In this document: positions 8,764-15,822 of the stretch, in pieces
Layout of the letters: every line of letters starts with the position of its first letter
How positions within the stretch are numbered: the stretch's first letter is position 1
Source: Delftia acidovorans
GTDB taxonomy: Bacteria; Pseudomonadota; Gammaproteobacteria; Burkholderiales; Burkholderiaceae_C
Direction of reading: 5' to 3'
Assembly: GCA_031286585.1 (NCBI GenBank)
Contig: JAITUC010000048.1
Location: forward strand, 1 to 40,879
DNA length: 40,879 nt
The notes under the pieces: generated by a model
The model's input: the letters and a program-made list of their open reading frames with translations, nothing else
Database searches by the model: none
Told to the model about the DNA's origin: nothing
Position numbers and translations under genes: made by a program

Positions 8764-9453
8764 ATGAAGACACAGCAACGTGGGGGCACCGTCATCGGTC
8801 TCATCATCGGCATGATCGTCGGGCTGGCAGCAGCCCTGGCCGTCGCCGTCTATGTGACCAAGGTGCCCGTGCCCTTTCTCTCCAAGGGCGGCAAGACGGC
8901 CGACCAGGACGCGGCCGAGGCCCAGCGCAACAAGAACTGGGACCCCAACGCACCGCTGCAGGGCAAGAACCCGGCGCCGCCGCCACCGGCCGCCGTCACG
9001 CCCAGCCTCCCCGGCAGCACCGCACCAGCCGCCCCCACCCCGCCCGCCGTGGCAGGGGGCGTGACTCCGCCACCCGCGCCCGTGGACCCGGCCAAGCCGC
9101 CCGCCAAGCCCGAAACCAAGGCCGATGGCAAGAGCTCGGCCGATCCGCTGGGTGACCTGGTCAAGTCGCGCTCCGCTGCCGCCGAGAAGGCGGAAAAGGC
9201 GGAAAAGGCCGAAGCCGCCTTCAACTACTTCGTGCAGGCCGGCGCCTTCCGCAGCCAGGGCGATGCCGATGCGCAGCGCGCCAAGCTGGCCATGCTGGGG
9301 TGGGAGGCGCGCGTGAGCGAGCGCGAGCAAAACGGCATCACCATCTTCCGCGTGCGTGTGGGTCCGTTCACCAAGCGCGACGATGCCGAGCAGCTCAAGC
9401 AAAAGCTCGATGGCGCCGGGGTCGAGTCCACGCTGGTGCGCGCCGCACGCTGA
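8764..9453 (+). CDS. SPOR-domain cell-envelope protein (FtsN-like architecture)
   Basis: A 229-aa bitopic membrane protein: a short cytoplasmic N terminus, one transmembrane helix (about 10-32, GTVIGLIIGMIVGLAAALAVAVYV), a long Pro/Ala/Lys-rich periplasmic linker with a repeated AEKAEKAEKAE segment (about 139-152), and a C-terminal SPOR domain (about 155-229, YFVQAGAFRSQGDADAQRAKLAMLG...). SPOR domains bind denuded septal peptidoglycan, so a role at the division site is likely. Position after argS and the architecture fit the FtsN-like protein common in betaproteobacteria; identity as FtsN is inferred, not shown. Confidence 0.88.
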   Translation: MKTQQRGGTVIGLIIGMIVGLAAALAVAVYVTKVPVPFLSKGGKTADQDAAEAQRNKNWDPNAPLQGKNPAPPPPAAVTPSLPGSTAPAAPTPPAVAGGVTPPPAPVDPAKPPAKPETKADGKSSADPLGDLVKSRSAAAEKAEKAEKAEAAFNYFVQAGAFRSQGDADAQRAKLAMLGWEARVSEREQNGITIFRVRVGPFTKRDDAEQLKQKLDGAGVESTLVRAAR

Positions 9454-9476
9454 AAGCGCGTTGCGACAAGAGCGCT

Positions 9477-9507
9477 GAACTTTTGGCGGGCCCCTGCCTC
9501 CTAATCT
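9477..9507 (+). promoter_or_regulatory. possible ECF-sigma (RpoE-like) promoter of dsbA
   Basis: GAACTT (9477-9482) and TAATCT (9502-9507) lie between the SPOR gene and dsbA. GAACTT resembles the envelope-stress sigma -35 element. The 19-base spacer is longer than the usual 16-17 and the -10 is only approximate. Confidence 0.3.
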
Positions 9508-9534
9508 GCAGCATTGAACGAGGAGTTTGTTTTG

Positions 9535-10185
9535 ATGAATCGCCGCGACTTTTCCCTGGCTGCCTCGGCAGCCGCTGCCAGCGCACTGACGCTGGGCACT
9601 TCCGCCGCCCAGGCCCAGGCCGCAGCGCCCAAGGAGGGCAAGGACTACATCAAGCTGGCCAAGCCCGCACCCACCAGCGCCGGTGCCGGCAAGGTCGAGG
9701 TGGTCGAGTTCTTCTGGTACAGCTGCCCGCACTGCAATGCGTTCGAGCCCACCTTTGCCGCCTGGAAGAACCAGGCGCCGGCCGACGTGGTCGTGCACCG
9801 CGTGCCCGTGGCCTTCAACGCCAGCTTCGTGCCCCAGCAAAAGCTCTACTACGCCTTCGAAGGCATGAACCTGCTGGACACCATGCATGCGCGCGCCTTC
9901 CACGCCATCCATGTGGAGCGCAACCGCCTGGCCAAGGACGAGGATATCTTCGCCTGGGTCGGCAAGCAGGGCGTGGACGTGGCCAAGTTCAAGGAGGTCT
10001 ACAACTCCTTCAGCGTCTCCAACCAGGTTCGCAAGGCCACCCAGCTGCAGCAGGACTATGACGTGGAAGGCGTGCCGGCCATGGGCGTTGCAGGCCGCTA
10101 CTACACCGACGGCACCAAGGCCGGCAACATGACCAATGTGCTGCGCGTGGTCGATCAGCTGATCGCCACCAGCCGCAAGGGCTGA
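9535..10185 (+). CDS. dsbA: thiol:disulfide interchange protein DsbA
   Basis: A 216-aa periplasmic thioredoxin-fold oxidase that introduces disulfides into exported proteins. The active site is CPHC (64-67), preceded by VVEFFWYS; the cis-Pro loop is GVPAMGV (near 180). The start at 9535 has AGGAG at 9521-9525 at a good distance. The signal sequence (about 1-28, ending AAQAQ) carries NRRDFS, which resembles the twin-arginine motif; DsbA is usually exported cotranslationally. A terminator follows at 10223. No dsbB lies nearby. Confidence 0.94.
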   Translation: MNRRDFSLAASAAAASALTLGTSAAQAQAAAPKEGKDYIKLAKPAPTSAGAGKVEVVEFFWYSCPHCNAFEPTFAAWKNQAPADVVVHRVPVAFNASFVPQQKLYYAFEGMNLLDTMHARAFHAIHVERNRLAKDEDIFAWVGKQGVDVAKFKEVYNSFSVSNQVRKATQLQQDYDVEGVPAMGVAGRYYTDGTKAGNMTNVLRVVDQLIATSRKG

Positions 10186-10222
10186 GGCCGGGGCCTCGGT
10201 CCAGCCGGTCCGCCACAGCGCC

Positions 10223-10255
10223 ACAGGCCCGCCATTGCGCGGGCCTGTCGCTTTT
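10223..10255 (+). terminator. Rho-independent terminator after dsbA
   Basis: ACAGGCCCGC (10223-10232) pairs perfectly with GCGGGCCTGT (10239-10248) over a CATTGC loop, followed by CGCTTTT. It separates dsbA from lptA. Confidence 0.75.
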
Positions 10256-10364
10256 GGAAACCTCTTTTTGTGCCTTTGTGCCGGCGCTTCCCGTGCGCGT
10301 TGAAAGACGCCAGGAACGGTTGCGCGCGACACCCCCTACAATGGATGCAAGAAGCGTGCCCTCC

Positions 10365-11027
10365 ATGAAACAACGACTTTCCTCCCTCCTGCTCGCCGCC
10401 GCCCTGGCGGCTTTCGCCGGTATGGCCCAGGCCGAAAAGGCCGACAGCACCAAGCCCATGAACATCGAGGCTGATGCGCTGCGCCATGACGAACTCAAGC
10501 AGACCAGCGTGTTCACCGGCAACGTGGTGATGACCAAGGGCACCATCGTGCTGCGCGGCGCCCAGCTCGATGTGCGGCAGGACCCTGAAGGCTTCCAGTA
10601 CGGCGTGGTGACGGCCGAGTCGGGCAAGCGCGCCTTCTTCCGCCAAAAGCGCGATACCGTGCCGGGCCAGCCCGAGGAATTCGTGGAAGGGGAGGGCGAG
10701 GTCATCGAGTACGACGGCAAGGCCGACCTCGTGAAGTTCATCCGCCGGGGCGAACTGCGCCGCTATCGCGGCGGCCAGCTCAGCGACGAGATCACCGGCT
10801 CCATCATCGTCTACAACAACCTCACCGACGTGTTCACCGTCGACGGCCAAAAAACCAGCGGCGGCCAGCCCAGCTCCACGGCCGGCCAGGGCGGGCGCGT
10901 GCGCGCCGTGCTGGCGCCCAAGGAAGGCACGCCGGGCTCCCAGCCGCGCGCCCCCGCAGCGGGCACGCCGGGCACGTCCCTGCAGCCCAGCAACAGTCTG
11001 GACAGCCTCGGCGGTACCAAGCGATGA
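10365..11027 (+). CDS. lptA: LPS transport periplasmic protein LptA
   Basis: A 220-aa protein of the OstA/LptA fold that bridges the inner and outer membranes for lipopolysaccharide transport. It has a signal peptide (MKQRLSSLLLAAALAAFAGMAQA), then the conserved start of the mature domain (KPMNIEADALRHDELKQTSVFTGNVVMTKGTIVLRG). The start at 10365 is preferred over the ATG at 10341 because it gives a normal signal peptide and because the earlier ATG overlaps a TACAAT element. The C-terminal ~50 residues are a low-complexity Gly/Pro/Ser tail. The stop overlaps lptB (ATGA). lptC is not immediately upstream, unlike the common kdsC-lptC-lptA order. Confidence 0.93.
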   Translation: MKQRLSSLLLAAALAAFAGMAQAEKADSTKPMNIEADALRHDELKQTSVFTGNVVMTKGTIVLRGAQLDVRQDPEGFQYGVVTAESGKRAFFRQKRDTVPGQPEEFVEGEGEVIEYDGKADLVKFIRRGELRRYRGGQLSDEITGSIIVYNNLTDVFTVDGQKTSGGQPSSTAGQGGRVRAVLAPKEGTPGSQPRAPAAGTPGTSLQPSNSLDSLGGTKR

Positions 11028-11812
11028 GCGGGCAAGCCGCAGCCCCGGCCGCCACTGCACGCGCCGACCAGGGCAGCAGCCTGCAGGCGCGCCATCTGGC
11101 CAAGTCCTACGGCAGCCGCAAGGTGGTCAAGGACGTGTCGCTGTCCGTAAAAAAGGGGGAGGTCGTGGGCCTGCTGGGCCCCAACGGCGCGGGCAAGACC
11201 ACCTCGTTCTACATGATCGTGGGCCTGGTGCGCAGCGACGGCGGCGACATCTTCATCGACGGCCAGGCCGTGGGCAACATGCCCATCCACCAGCGCTCGC
11301 GCCTGGGCCTGTCCTACCTGCCGCAAGAGGCATCGATCTTCCGCAAGCTCAGCGTCGAGGACAACGTGCGCGCCGTGCTGGAGCTGCAAAAGGACGAGCA
11401 GGGCCAGCCGCTGTCGCGCAGCGTCATCGAGGAGCGCCTCACGGCGCTGCTGCAGGAATTGCGCGTGGACCATCTGCGCGCATCGCCTGCGCTGGCGCTG
11501 TCGGGCGGCGAGCGCCGCCGCGTCGAGATCGCGCGCGCCCTGGCCACGCAGCCGCGCTTCATCCTGCTGGACGAGCCCTTTGCCGGCATCGACCCCATCG
11601 CCGTGATCGAGATCCAGCGCATCATCGGCTTTCTCAAGGCGCGCGGCATCGGCGTGCTGATCACCGACCACAACGTGCGCGAGACGCTGGGCATCTGCGA
11701 CCATGCCTTCATCATCAGCGACGGCCACGTGCTGGCCCAGGGCACACCCGAGGAGATCGTGGACAACGCCGAAGTGCGGCGTGTCTACCTCGGCGAACAT
11801 TTCCGGATGTAG
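11024..11812 (+). CDS. lptB: LPS export ABC transporter ATP-binding protein LptB
   Basis: A 262-aa cytoplasmic ATPase that powers the LptBFGC lipopolysaccharide extractor. Walker A is GPNGAGKTT (52-60), the Q-loop is in SYLPQEASIF, the signature is LSGGERRR (about 160-167), Walker B is FILLDEPFAGID (about 180-191) and the switch His is in ITDHNVRE. The N-terminal ~20 residues (Ala-rich) are an extension over E. coli LptB. The start codon overlaps the lptA stop, indicating translational coupling. rpoN follows after 54 bases, the order typical of proteobacteria. Confidence 0.97.
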   Translation: MSGQAAAPAATARADQGSSLQARHLAKSYGSRKVVKDVSLSVKKGEVVGLLGPNGAGKTTSFYMIVGLVRSDGGDIFIDGQAVGNMPIHQRSRLGLSYLPQEASIFRKLSVEDNVRAVLELQKDEQGQPLSRSVIEERLTALLQELRVDHLRASPALALSGGERRRVEIARALATQPRFILLDEPFAGIDPIAVIEIQRIIGFLKARGIGVLITDHNVRETLGICDHAFIISDGHVLAQGTPEEIVDNAEVRRVYLGEHFRM

Positions 11813-11866
11813 CGCCATGCCCTGCCTGGCCTGTCTGCGGGACTGTCTGCGCGAAGGAGCTGCCGC

Positions 11867-13483
11867 TTGAAGCCCGGTCTGTCGCTGCGCGTCTCCCAGC
11901 ATCTTTCGCTCACTCCCCAACTGCAGCAGTCGATACAGCTGCTGCAGCTGTCCACGCTGGAGCTGGCGCAGGAAGTGGAGCAGATGCTGGGCGACAACCC
12001 CTTCCTGGAGCTGGCGAACGAGGACGGCGACCATGAAGCGGCTGCCGGCACCCGCGAGCCCGCCGCGCCCGGCGCCGAGGCCGCGGAGTCCTTCCAGGAA
12101 AACCGCGCAGACACGCCTTCGGCGGCGGTGGAGTGGGAGTCCTCGTCGGACGCATCCTCCGGCGATGCCGCGGAGACTTCCGGCACGGCCGAGTCCCTGA
12201 GTTGGGAGGGCGACGGCCAGACCACCTCGGGCAATGATGATCGCGACTGGGGCAGCGATGCGCCCTCCAGCCGCACGCGCGGGCAGGGCGAGGAGGACGA
12301 GGCCGATGCCACCGAACTGGCACGCAGCGCCGAAAGCCTGACCGACCACCTGCACCGCCAGGCCCTGAGCCTGCGCCTGGGCGAGGTGGATCGCGCCGCA
12401 CTGCGCTTTCTGATCGAGAACCTCAACGACGACGGCTACCTGGAAGACCCGCTCGAGGAGCTGGCACAGGGCCTGGCGGGCGACGACCAGGAGGAGTGCG
12501 AGGAACTGGTGCACCGCTTCACCGTGGCGCTGCGCCTGCTTCAAAGCCTGGAGCCCGTGGGCGTGGGCGCGCGCGACCTGGCCGAATGCCTGACGCTGCA
12601 ACTGCGCGACCAGCTGGCCGATGCCGAGCGCGAAGGCAACGGCAGTGCCGAGGACGAAGACCTGCAGGCCGTGCTGCGCACCGCGCTGGACATCTGCGCC
12701 CAGCCCATGGACCTGCTGGCGCGGCGCGACCTGCGCAAGCTCGCCAGCCTGTGCGGTGCGCGCGAGGAGCGGCTGCGCGAGGCGCTGGTGCTGATCACCC
12801 GGCTGGAGCCGCGACCGGGCCGGCGCTTTGCCGACGTGCAGCGCCATATCGTCGTGCCCGACGTCATCGTGCGCCCCGTGCGCAGCGGCGCGGGCCGCGT
12901 GGACTTCAGCGTGCAGCTCAACCCCGATGTCATGCCCAGGCTGCGCGTGCACGACATCTATGCCAGCGCGCTGCGCAGCCACAGGGGCAGCGAAGGCCAT
13001 GCGGCGCTGCAGCAGCGGCTACAGGAGGCGCGCTGGTTCATCAAGAACATCCAGCAGCGCTTCGACACCATCCTGCGCGTGTCGCAGGCCATCGTGGAGC
13101 GCCAGAAGAACTTCTTCGTGCATGGCGAGCTGGCCATGCGCCCGCTGGTGCTGCGCGACATTGCCGACGCACTGGGCCTGCATGAATCCACCATCAGCCG
13201 CGTGACCACGGCCAAGTACATGGCCACGCCGCAGGGCACCTACGAGCTCAAGTACTTCTTCGGCTCGGGCCTGGGTACCGAGGCCGGTGGCAATGCCTCC
13301 AGCACGGCCGTGCGCGCGCTGATCAAGCAGTTCGTCGCGGCCGAAGACCCCAGGAAGCCGCTGTCGGACAACCAGCTGGCCGACATGCTCAAGGAGCAGG
13401 GCATCGAATGCGCGCGGCGCACGGTGGCCAAGTACCGCGAGCTGCTCAAGATCCCGCCGACCACGCTGCGCAAGGCGCTGTAG
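11867..13483 (+). CDS. rpoN: RNA polymerase sigma-54 factor RpoN
   Basis: A 538-aa alternative sigma factor. It starts at TTG (11867) with GAAGGAG at 11852-11858. Region I is the Gln/Leu-rich MKPGLSLRVSQHLSLTPQLQQSIQLLQLSTLELAQEVEQ; region II is a long acidic insert (about 50-150), which makes the protein longer than the 477-aa E. coli form. The core-binding and helix-turn-helix regions follow, and the RpoN box ARRTVAKYRE lies near 516-525. It is convergent with rtcR, whose product is a sigma-54 activator; the neighbouring Rtc promoter at 15251 is a sigma-54 promoter. A small hairpin separates the two stop codons. Confidence 0.96.
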   Translation: MKPGLSLRVSQHLSLTPQLQQSIQLLQLSTLELAQEVEQMLGDNPFLELANEDGDHEAAAGTREPAAPGAEAAESFQENRADTPSAAVEWESSSDASSGDAAETSGTAESLSWEGDGQTTSGNDDRDWGSDAPSSRTRGQGEEDEADATELARSAESLTDHLHRQALSLRLGEVDRAALRFLIENLNDDGYLEDPLEELAQGLAGDDQEECEELVHRFTVALRLLQSLEPVGVGARDLAECLTLQLRDQLADAEREGNGSAEDEDLQAVLRTALDICAQPMDLLARRDLRKLASLCGAREERLREALVLITRLEPRPGRRFADVQRHIVVPDVIVRPVRSGAGRVDFSVQLNPDVMPRLRVHDIYASALRSHRGSEGHAALQQRLQEARWFIKNIQQRFDTILRVSQAIVERQKNFFVHGELAMRPLVLRDIADALGLHESTISRVTTAKYMATPQGTYELKYFFGSGLGTEAGGNASSTAVRALIKQFVAAEDPRKPLSDNQLADMLKEQGIECARRTVAKYRELLKIPPTTLRKAL

Positions 13484-13487
13484 CCCA

Positions 13488-13503
13488 GGCGCGCAAACGC
13501 GCC
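13488..13503. terminator. hairpin between convergent rpoN and rtcR
   Basis: GGCGCG, CAAA loop, CGCGCC: a perfect 6-bp stem in the 30-base gap between the two stops. It lacks a T-run, so intrinsic termination is uncertain. Confidence 0.4.
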
Positions 13504-13513
13504 GTCGTGGTGG

Positions 13514-15121
13514 CTACGGCGCTCGGCCCGCCACGGCATCCCACTTCAAGCCGAATTTCAGCAGGTACTTGCGCAGGCGGTCGGCGTCGTTGACCACGCT
13601 GCGCTGGGTGCGCGACCGGTCGAACAGGCGGCGCCCTGCGTCGGATAGCGAAGGCGACTCACGGCACACGCGCAGCACCGCTTCGAGCTGCATGCGGTCG
13701 AACAGGTCCAGCGGCTCCAGCACGTCGGCAGACAGCAGGCTTTCCAGGCTGGCGCTGGCCGGCTGCACGGCATCGCCTCTTTGCCACAGCCACTTCAGGC
13801 GCTGGATCTCGGCATCGACCAGGGCCGTGGAGATTCGCCCCCCGTCGGCCAGCGTGGCCAGGCGCGTCATGCTGGCCGACAGGTCGCGGAAGTTGCCGCT
13901 CCACAGCGCATCGGGCGAGCGCGCAAAGCGCAGATAGCGCTCGCGGGCCTCCACGTTGAAACGCACCATCTGGCCGGTCTCGTCGGCCGAGCGCGCGAGC
14001 AGGTGGTCCATGTTGGGTTCTATGTCCTCGGGGCGCCCGGCCAGGCCCGGCAGCGCGTAGGACCACAGGTTGATGCGCGCGAACAGATCCTCGCGAAAGC
14101 GCCCCTGCGCCACGTCGATGCGCAGGTCGCGGTGGGTGCCGGCGACCAGCTGGAAATCGCTGCTGACCTCGCGGTCGCTGCCCATGGGATAGAAGCGCTT
14201 TTCCTCCACGGCCTTGAGCAGCATGGCCTGTTCGTCCAGGCCGAGCTCGCCGATTTCGTCCAGGAACAGCACGCCCTGGTGCGCGCTGCGCAGCAGGCCG
14301 GCGCGGTCGGCCGCAGCGCCCGTGAACGCGCCCTTCTTGTGGCCGAACAGCACCGAGGCCGCGCCATCGCCGCGCAGCGTGGCGCAATTGACCTCCACGA
14401 AATCGCCCTGCACCTGGTGCCTGGCCTTCTTCAACTCGTACATGCGCCGCGCCAGATGCGACTTGCCCGCGCCCGTGGGGCCCGTGAGCAGGATGGGCGC
14501 GCGCGAGCGCACGGCCACGCGCTCGATCTCGTCGATCAGCGCGTTGAACCCGGCATTGCGCGTGGCGATGCCGCTCTTGAGAAATTGCACGGCCTCGCTC
14601 TGCTCGGCGCCGAAGCGCTGGGCGATCACGTCGTAGCGCGACAGGTCCAGGTCGATCAGCGCATAGCTGCCCGGGTCGCCCATGCGCTGGCGCCGGGGTG
14701 GGGAGGTCTGGGCCAGCACGCCGGGAATGCGGCGCGACTCCACCAGCAGGAACAGGCAGATCTGTGCCACGTGCGTGCCCGTGGTGATGTGCGTCCAGTA
14801 CTCCTCGCGCTCGGGGTCGAAGCGGTAGGCCTGCGTCCAGTCGAACAGCCGCGCATAGACCTCCCCGAAATCCCAGGGGTCGGCAATGTCCATGGGCACG
14901 AGGTTCACCTGGGTCTCGGGCGATGCCGTGGCGATGTCGCCCTGCAGCAGCTGCGCCAGGGCCAGATGGGGCGGCGTGTAGAGCAGTTCCAGCCGCTCCA
15001 CCACCAGATCCTCATGCTGCATGAGGGAGAGGGTCGGCCGCCATTTTTCCCAGCGCCCCGCGCCCCTGCCGGAGTCCAGCTGCGTTCCCAGAAAGCCGAT
15101 GACGACCTTTTTCTTTTCCAT
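13514..15121 (-). CDS. rtcR: sigma-54-dependent RNA-repair regulator RtcR
   Basis: A 535-aa activator of the RNA 3'-phosphate cyclase/ligase operon. The N-terminal ~180 residues (MEKKKVVIGFLGTQLDSGRG...THITTGTHVAQICLFLLVESRRIPG) match the RtcR sensor, a CARF-type Rossmann domain that responds to RNA ends or fragments in studied systems. The AAA+ domain has Walker A GPTGAGKS (214-221), the sigma-54-contacting GAFTGA loop (264-269) and Walker B VLFLDEIGEL. The C terminus carries the DNA-binding region. The start at 15121 is fixed by the sensor beginning at MEKKKVVIGFLG. It is divergent from the ncRNA-slipin-rtcBA operon, with a sigma-54 promoter at 15251. Confidence 0.96.
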   Translation of the reverse strand: MEKKKVVIGFLGTQLDSGRGAGRWEKWRPTLSLMQHEDLVVERLELLYTPPHLALAQLLQGDIATASPETQVNLVPMDIADPWDFGEVYARLFDWTQAYRFDPEREEYWTHITTGTHVAQICLFLLVESRRIPGVLAQTSPPRRQRMGDPGSYALIDLDLSRYDVIAQRFGAEQSEAVQFLKSGIATRNAGFNALIDEIERVAVRSRAPILLTGPTGAGKSHLARRMYELKKARHQVQGDFVEVNCATLRGDGAASVLFGHKKGAFTGAAADRAGLLRSAHQGVLFLDEIGELGLDEQAMLLKAVEEKRFYPMGSDREVSSDFQLVAGTHRDLRIDVAQGRFREDLFARINLWSYALPGLAGRPEDIEPNMDHLLARSADETGQMVRFNVEARERYLRFARSPDALWSGNFRDLSASMTRLATLADGGRISTALVDAEIQRLKWLWQRGDAVQPASASLESLLSADVLEPLDLFDRMQLEAVLRVCRESPSLSDAGRRLFDRSRTQRSVVNDADRLRKYLLKFGLKWDAVAGRAP

Positions 15122-15153
15122 GTTCTTGTCTAGTTAAATAGCTGAAATTCTAG

Positions 15154-15175
15154 TTTCTTTGGATTGAAGAAGAAA
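15154..15175. promoter_or_regulatory. candidate RtcR upstream activating dyad
   Basis: TTTCTT, 10 bases, then AAGAAA: a 22-bp inverted repeat about 100-125 bases before the predicted transcription start, the usual distance for an enhancer site of a sigma-54 activator. The assignment to RtcR is inferred from position only. Confidence 0.4.
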
Positions 15176-15209
15176 TCAGGAAAAGTGCGATTCGAGATTT
15201 ATCCAAACA

Positions 15210-15222
15210 AATCAATGGGTTG
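15210..15222 (+). promoter_or_regulatory. putative IHF binding site
   Basis: AATCAATGGGTTG matches the IHF consensus WATCAA-N4-TTR at every defined position. It sits between the candidate dyad and the -24/-12 promoter, where DNA bending by IHF is expected at sigma-54 promoters. Confidence 0.65.
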
Positions 15223-15250
15223 AGGAATATTTTGGCGCCTGATCCCAGGT

Positions 15251-15266
15251 TGGCACGCATCTCGCA
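15251..15266 (+). promoter_or_regulatory. sigma-54 (-24/-12) promoter of the Rtc operon
   Basis: TGGCACG-CATC-TCGCA matches the consensus TGGCACG-N4-TTGCW with one mismatch. The invariant GG (15252-15253) and GC (15264-15265) are at the required 10-bp spacing. Transcription is predicted to begin near 15277. The activator gene rtcR lies divergently upstream. Confidence 0.9.
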
Positions 15267-15276
15267 ATAGACAAGG

Positions 15277-15404
15277 CATCCAGTGCAAGCGGTGACCGCT
15301 CACAGGCCGGGGTTGGGGCAAAGGCCCGCCTCGCCGGTGCCGGAAGTCCGGGTCCTCAGGGGCTTGTCGATTTCCTGCATGCCGCACGCCGTAAGCACTG
15401 GGTG
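15277..15404 (+). ncRNA. structured 5' RNA domain of the Rtc transcript
   Basis: CATCCAGTGC (15277-15286) pairs with GCACTGGGTG (15395-15404): ten base pairs with one G-U wobble, beginning at the predicted +1 of the sigma-54 promoter and ending one base before the first tRNA-like module. Inside are smaller hairpins: AGCGG-TGA-CCGCT (15288-15300), GGGC-AAAG-GCCC (15316-15327) and CCGG-AAGT-CCGG (15340-15351). No reading frame with a plausible protein is present. I do not recognise an RNA family. It could act as a Y-RNA-like stem, a regulatory leader, or part of one larger RNA with the tRNA-like modules. Confidence 0.6.
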
Positions 15405-15405
15405 A

Positions 15406-15470
15406 GGGCAAGGTCGCGGTGACGTCTCCAAAGGAGAACATGCCGGGTTCGAGTCCCGGCTTGCCCACCA
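15406..15470 (+). ncRNA. tRNA-like RNA module 1 (no anticodon loop)
   Basis: 65 nt with tRNA layout. Perfect 7-bp acceptor stem GGGCAAG (15406-15412) with CTTGCCC (15460-15466), discriminator A and encoded CCA (15468-15470). T-arm CCGGG-TTCGAGT-CCCGG (15443-15459) has the canonical T-loop. The variable region is 5 nt. The D region is reduced to GTC-GCGGT-GAC (15413-15423). The anticodon arm is TCTCC-AAA-GGAGA (15425-15437): five pairs closed by a triloop, so no anticodon can be presented. It therefore cannot decode, but could be recognised by tRNA end-processing or repair enzymes. Confidence 0.75.
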
Positions 15471-15538
15471 CTGGTAGCTCAGTCTGGTAGAGCACCCTCG
15501 CAAGAGGACTGTCGCAGGTTCGATTCCTGTCCACTCTT
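15471..15538 (+). ncRNA. tRNA-like RNA module 2 (tetraloop instead of anticodon loop)
   Basis: It follows the CCA of module 1 directly. A canonical D-arm TA-GCTC-AGTCTGGTA-GAGC-A (15475-15494), an anticodon-arm position filled by CCTC-GCAA-GAGG (15496-15507, a GNRA tetraloop), and a T-arm GCAGG-TTCGATT-CCTGT (15514-15530). A 7-bp acceptor stem is not formed: the 5' seven bases would overlap the CCA of module 1 and only about four of seven pair with CCACTCT. It is therefore a D/T-arm tRNA mimic, as in the tRNA-like part of bacterial Y RNAs, not a decoding tRNA. Confidence 0.7.
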
Positions 15539-15822
15539 CCGGCCGCAAGGCCGGGCTATTGAAACGGTCGAAAGACCACCCGCCGAACGCGGGAGGTGGC
15601 CACCGGGTTGCGATGCAGCCCAAGGCCGCCACCCGTCAGCGGCGGCGGCTGCGCCAGGTCCCGGCACGGTCCGCGCCCGCAGCCAGCCACGCTGCAACCT
15701 GTTTCCAGGGTTGCCCGCCACGGCGCACTGCAAGGCCCGGGCCGCGCCCCCTGGAACCCCGCCACTGCTGTAACGGCACCCCTGTTGATTGCGGCGAAGG
15801 CGCCGAACGAGGAGAAGAAGAA
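15539..15822 (+). other. GNRA hairpins and untranslated leader before the slipin gene
   Basis: Two GNRA-capped hairpins open this stretch: CCGGCC-GCAA-GGCCGG (15539-15554) and GGTC-GAAA-GACC (15566-15577). A further partial stem (CCAC/CCGC with GCGG/GGTGG) lies at about 15577-15600. None is followed by a U-run, so read-through into the slipin gene is expected. From about 15600 to the slipin Shine-Dalgarno (GGAG at 15811) I see no clear element; the slipin frame is open here but the translation is not protein-like. Confidence 0.5.

Noticed and set aside
13514..15121. CRISPR array near the CARF-domain regulator
   Set aside because: No direct-repeat/spacer pattern or cas gene seen; CARF here belongs to RtcR.
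15338..15356. GCCGGAAGTCCGGGTCC resembles a conserved piece of RNase P RNA (GGAAAGTCCGGGC)
   Set aside because: The rest of the RNase P RNA core is absent and the region is too short; chance similarity in a GC-rich hairpin.
15471..15538. Module 2 as a functional tRNA gene
   Set aside because: No 7-nt anticodon loop and no acceptor stem.
15559..15822. In-frame 88-codon extension upstream of the slipin start
   Set aside because: Translation is rich in Arg/Pro without family similarity, and a good Shine-Dalgarno precedes the ATG at 15823.
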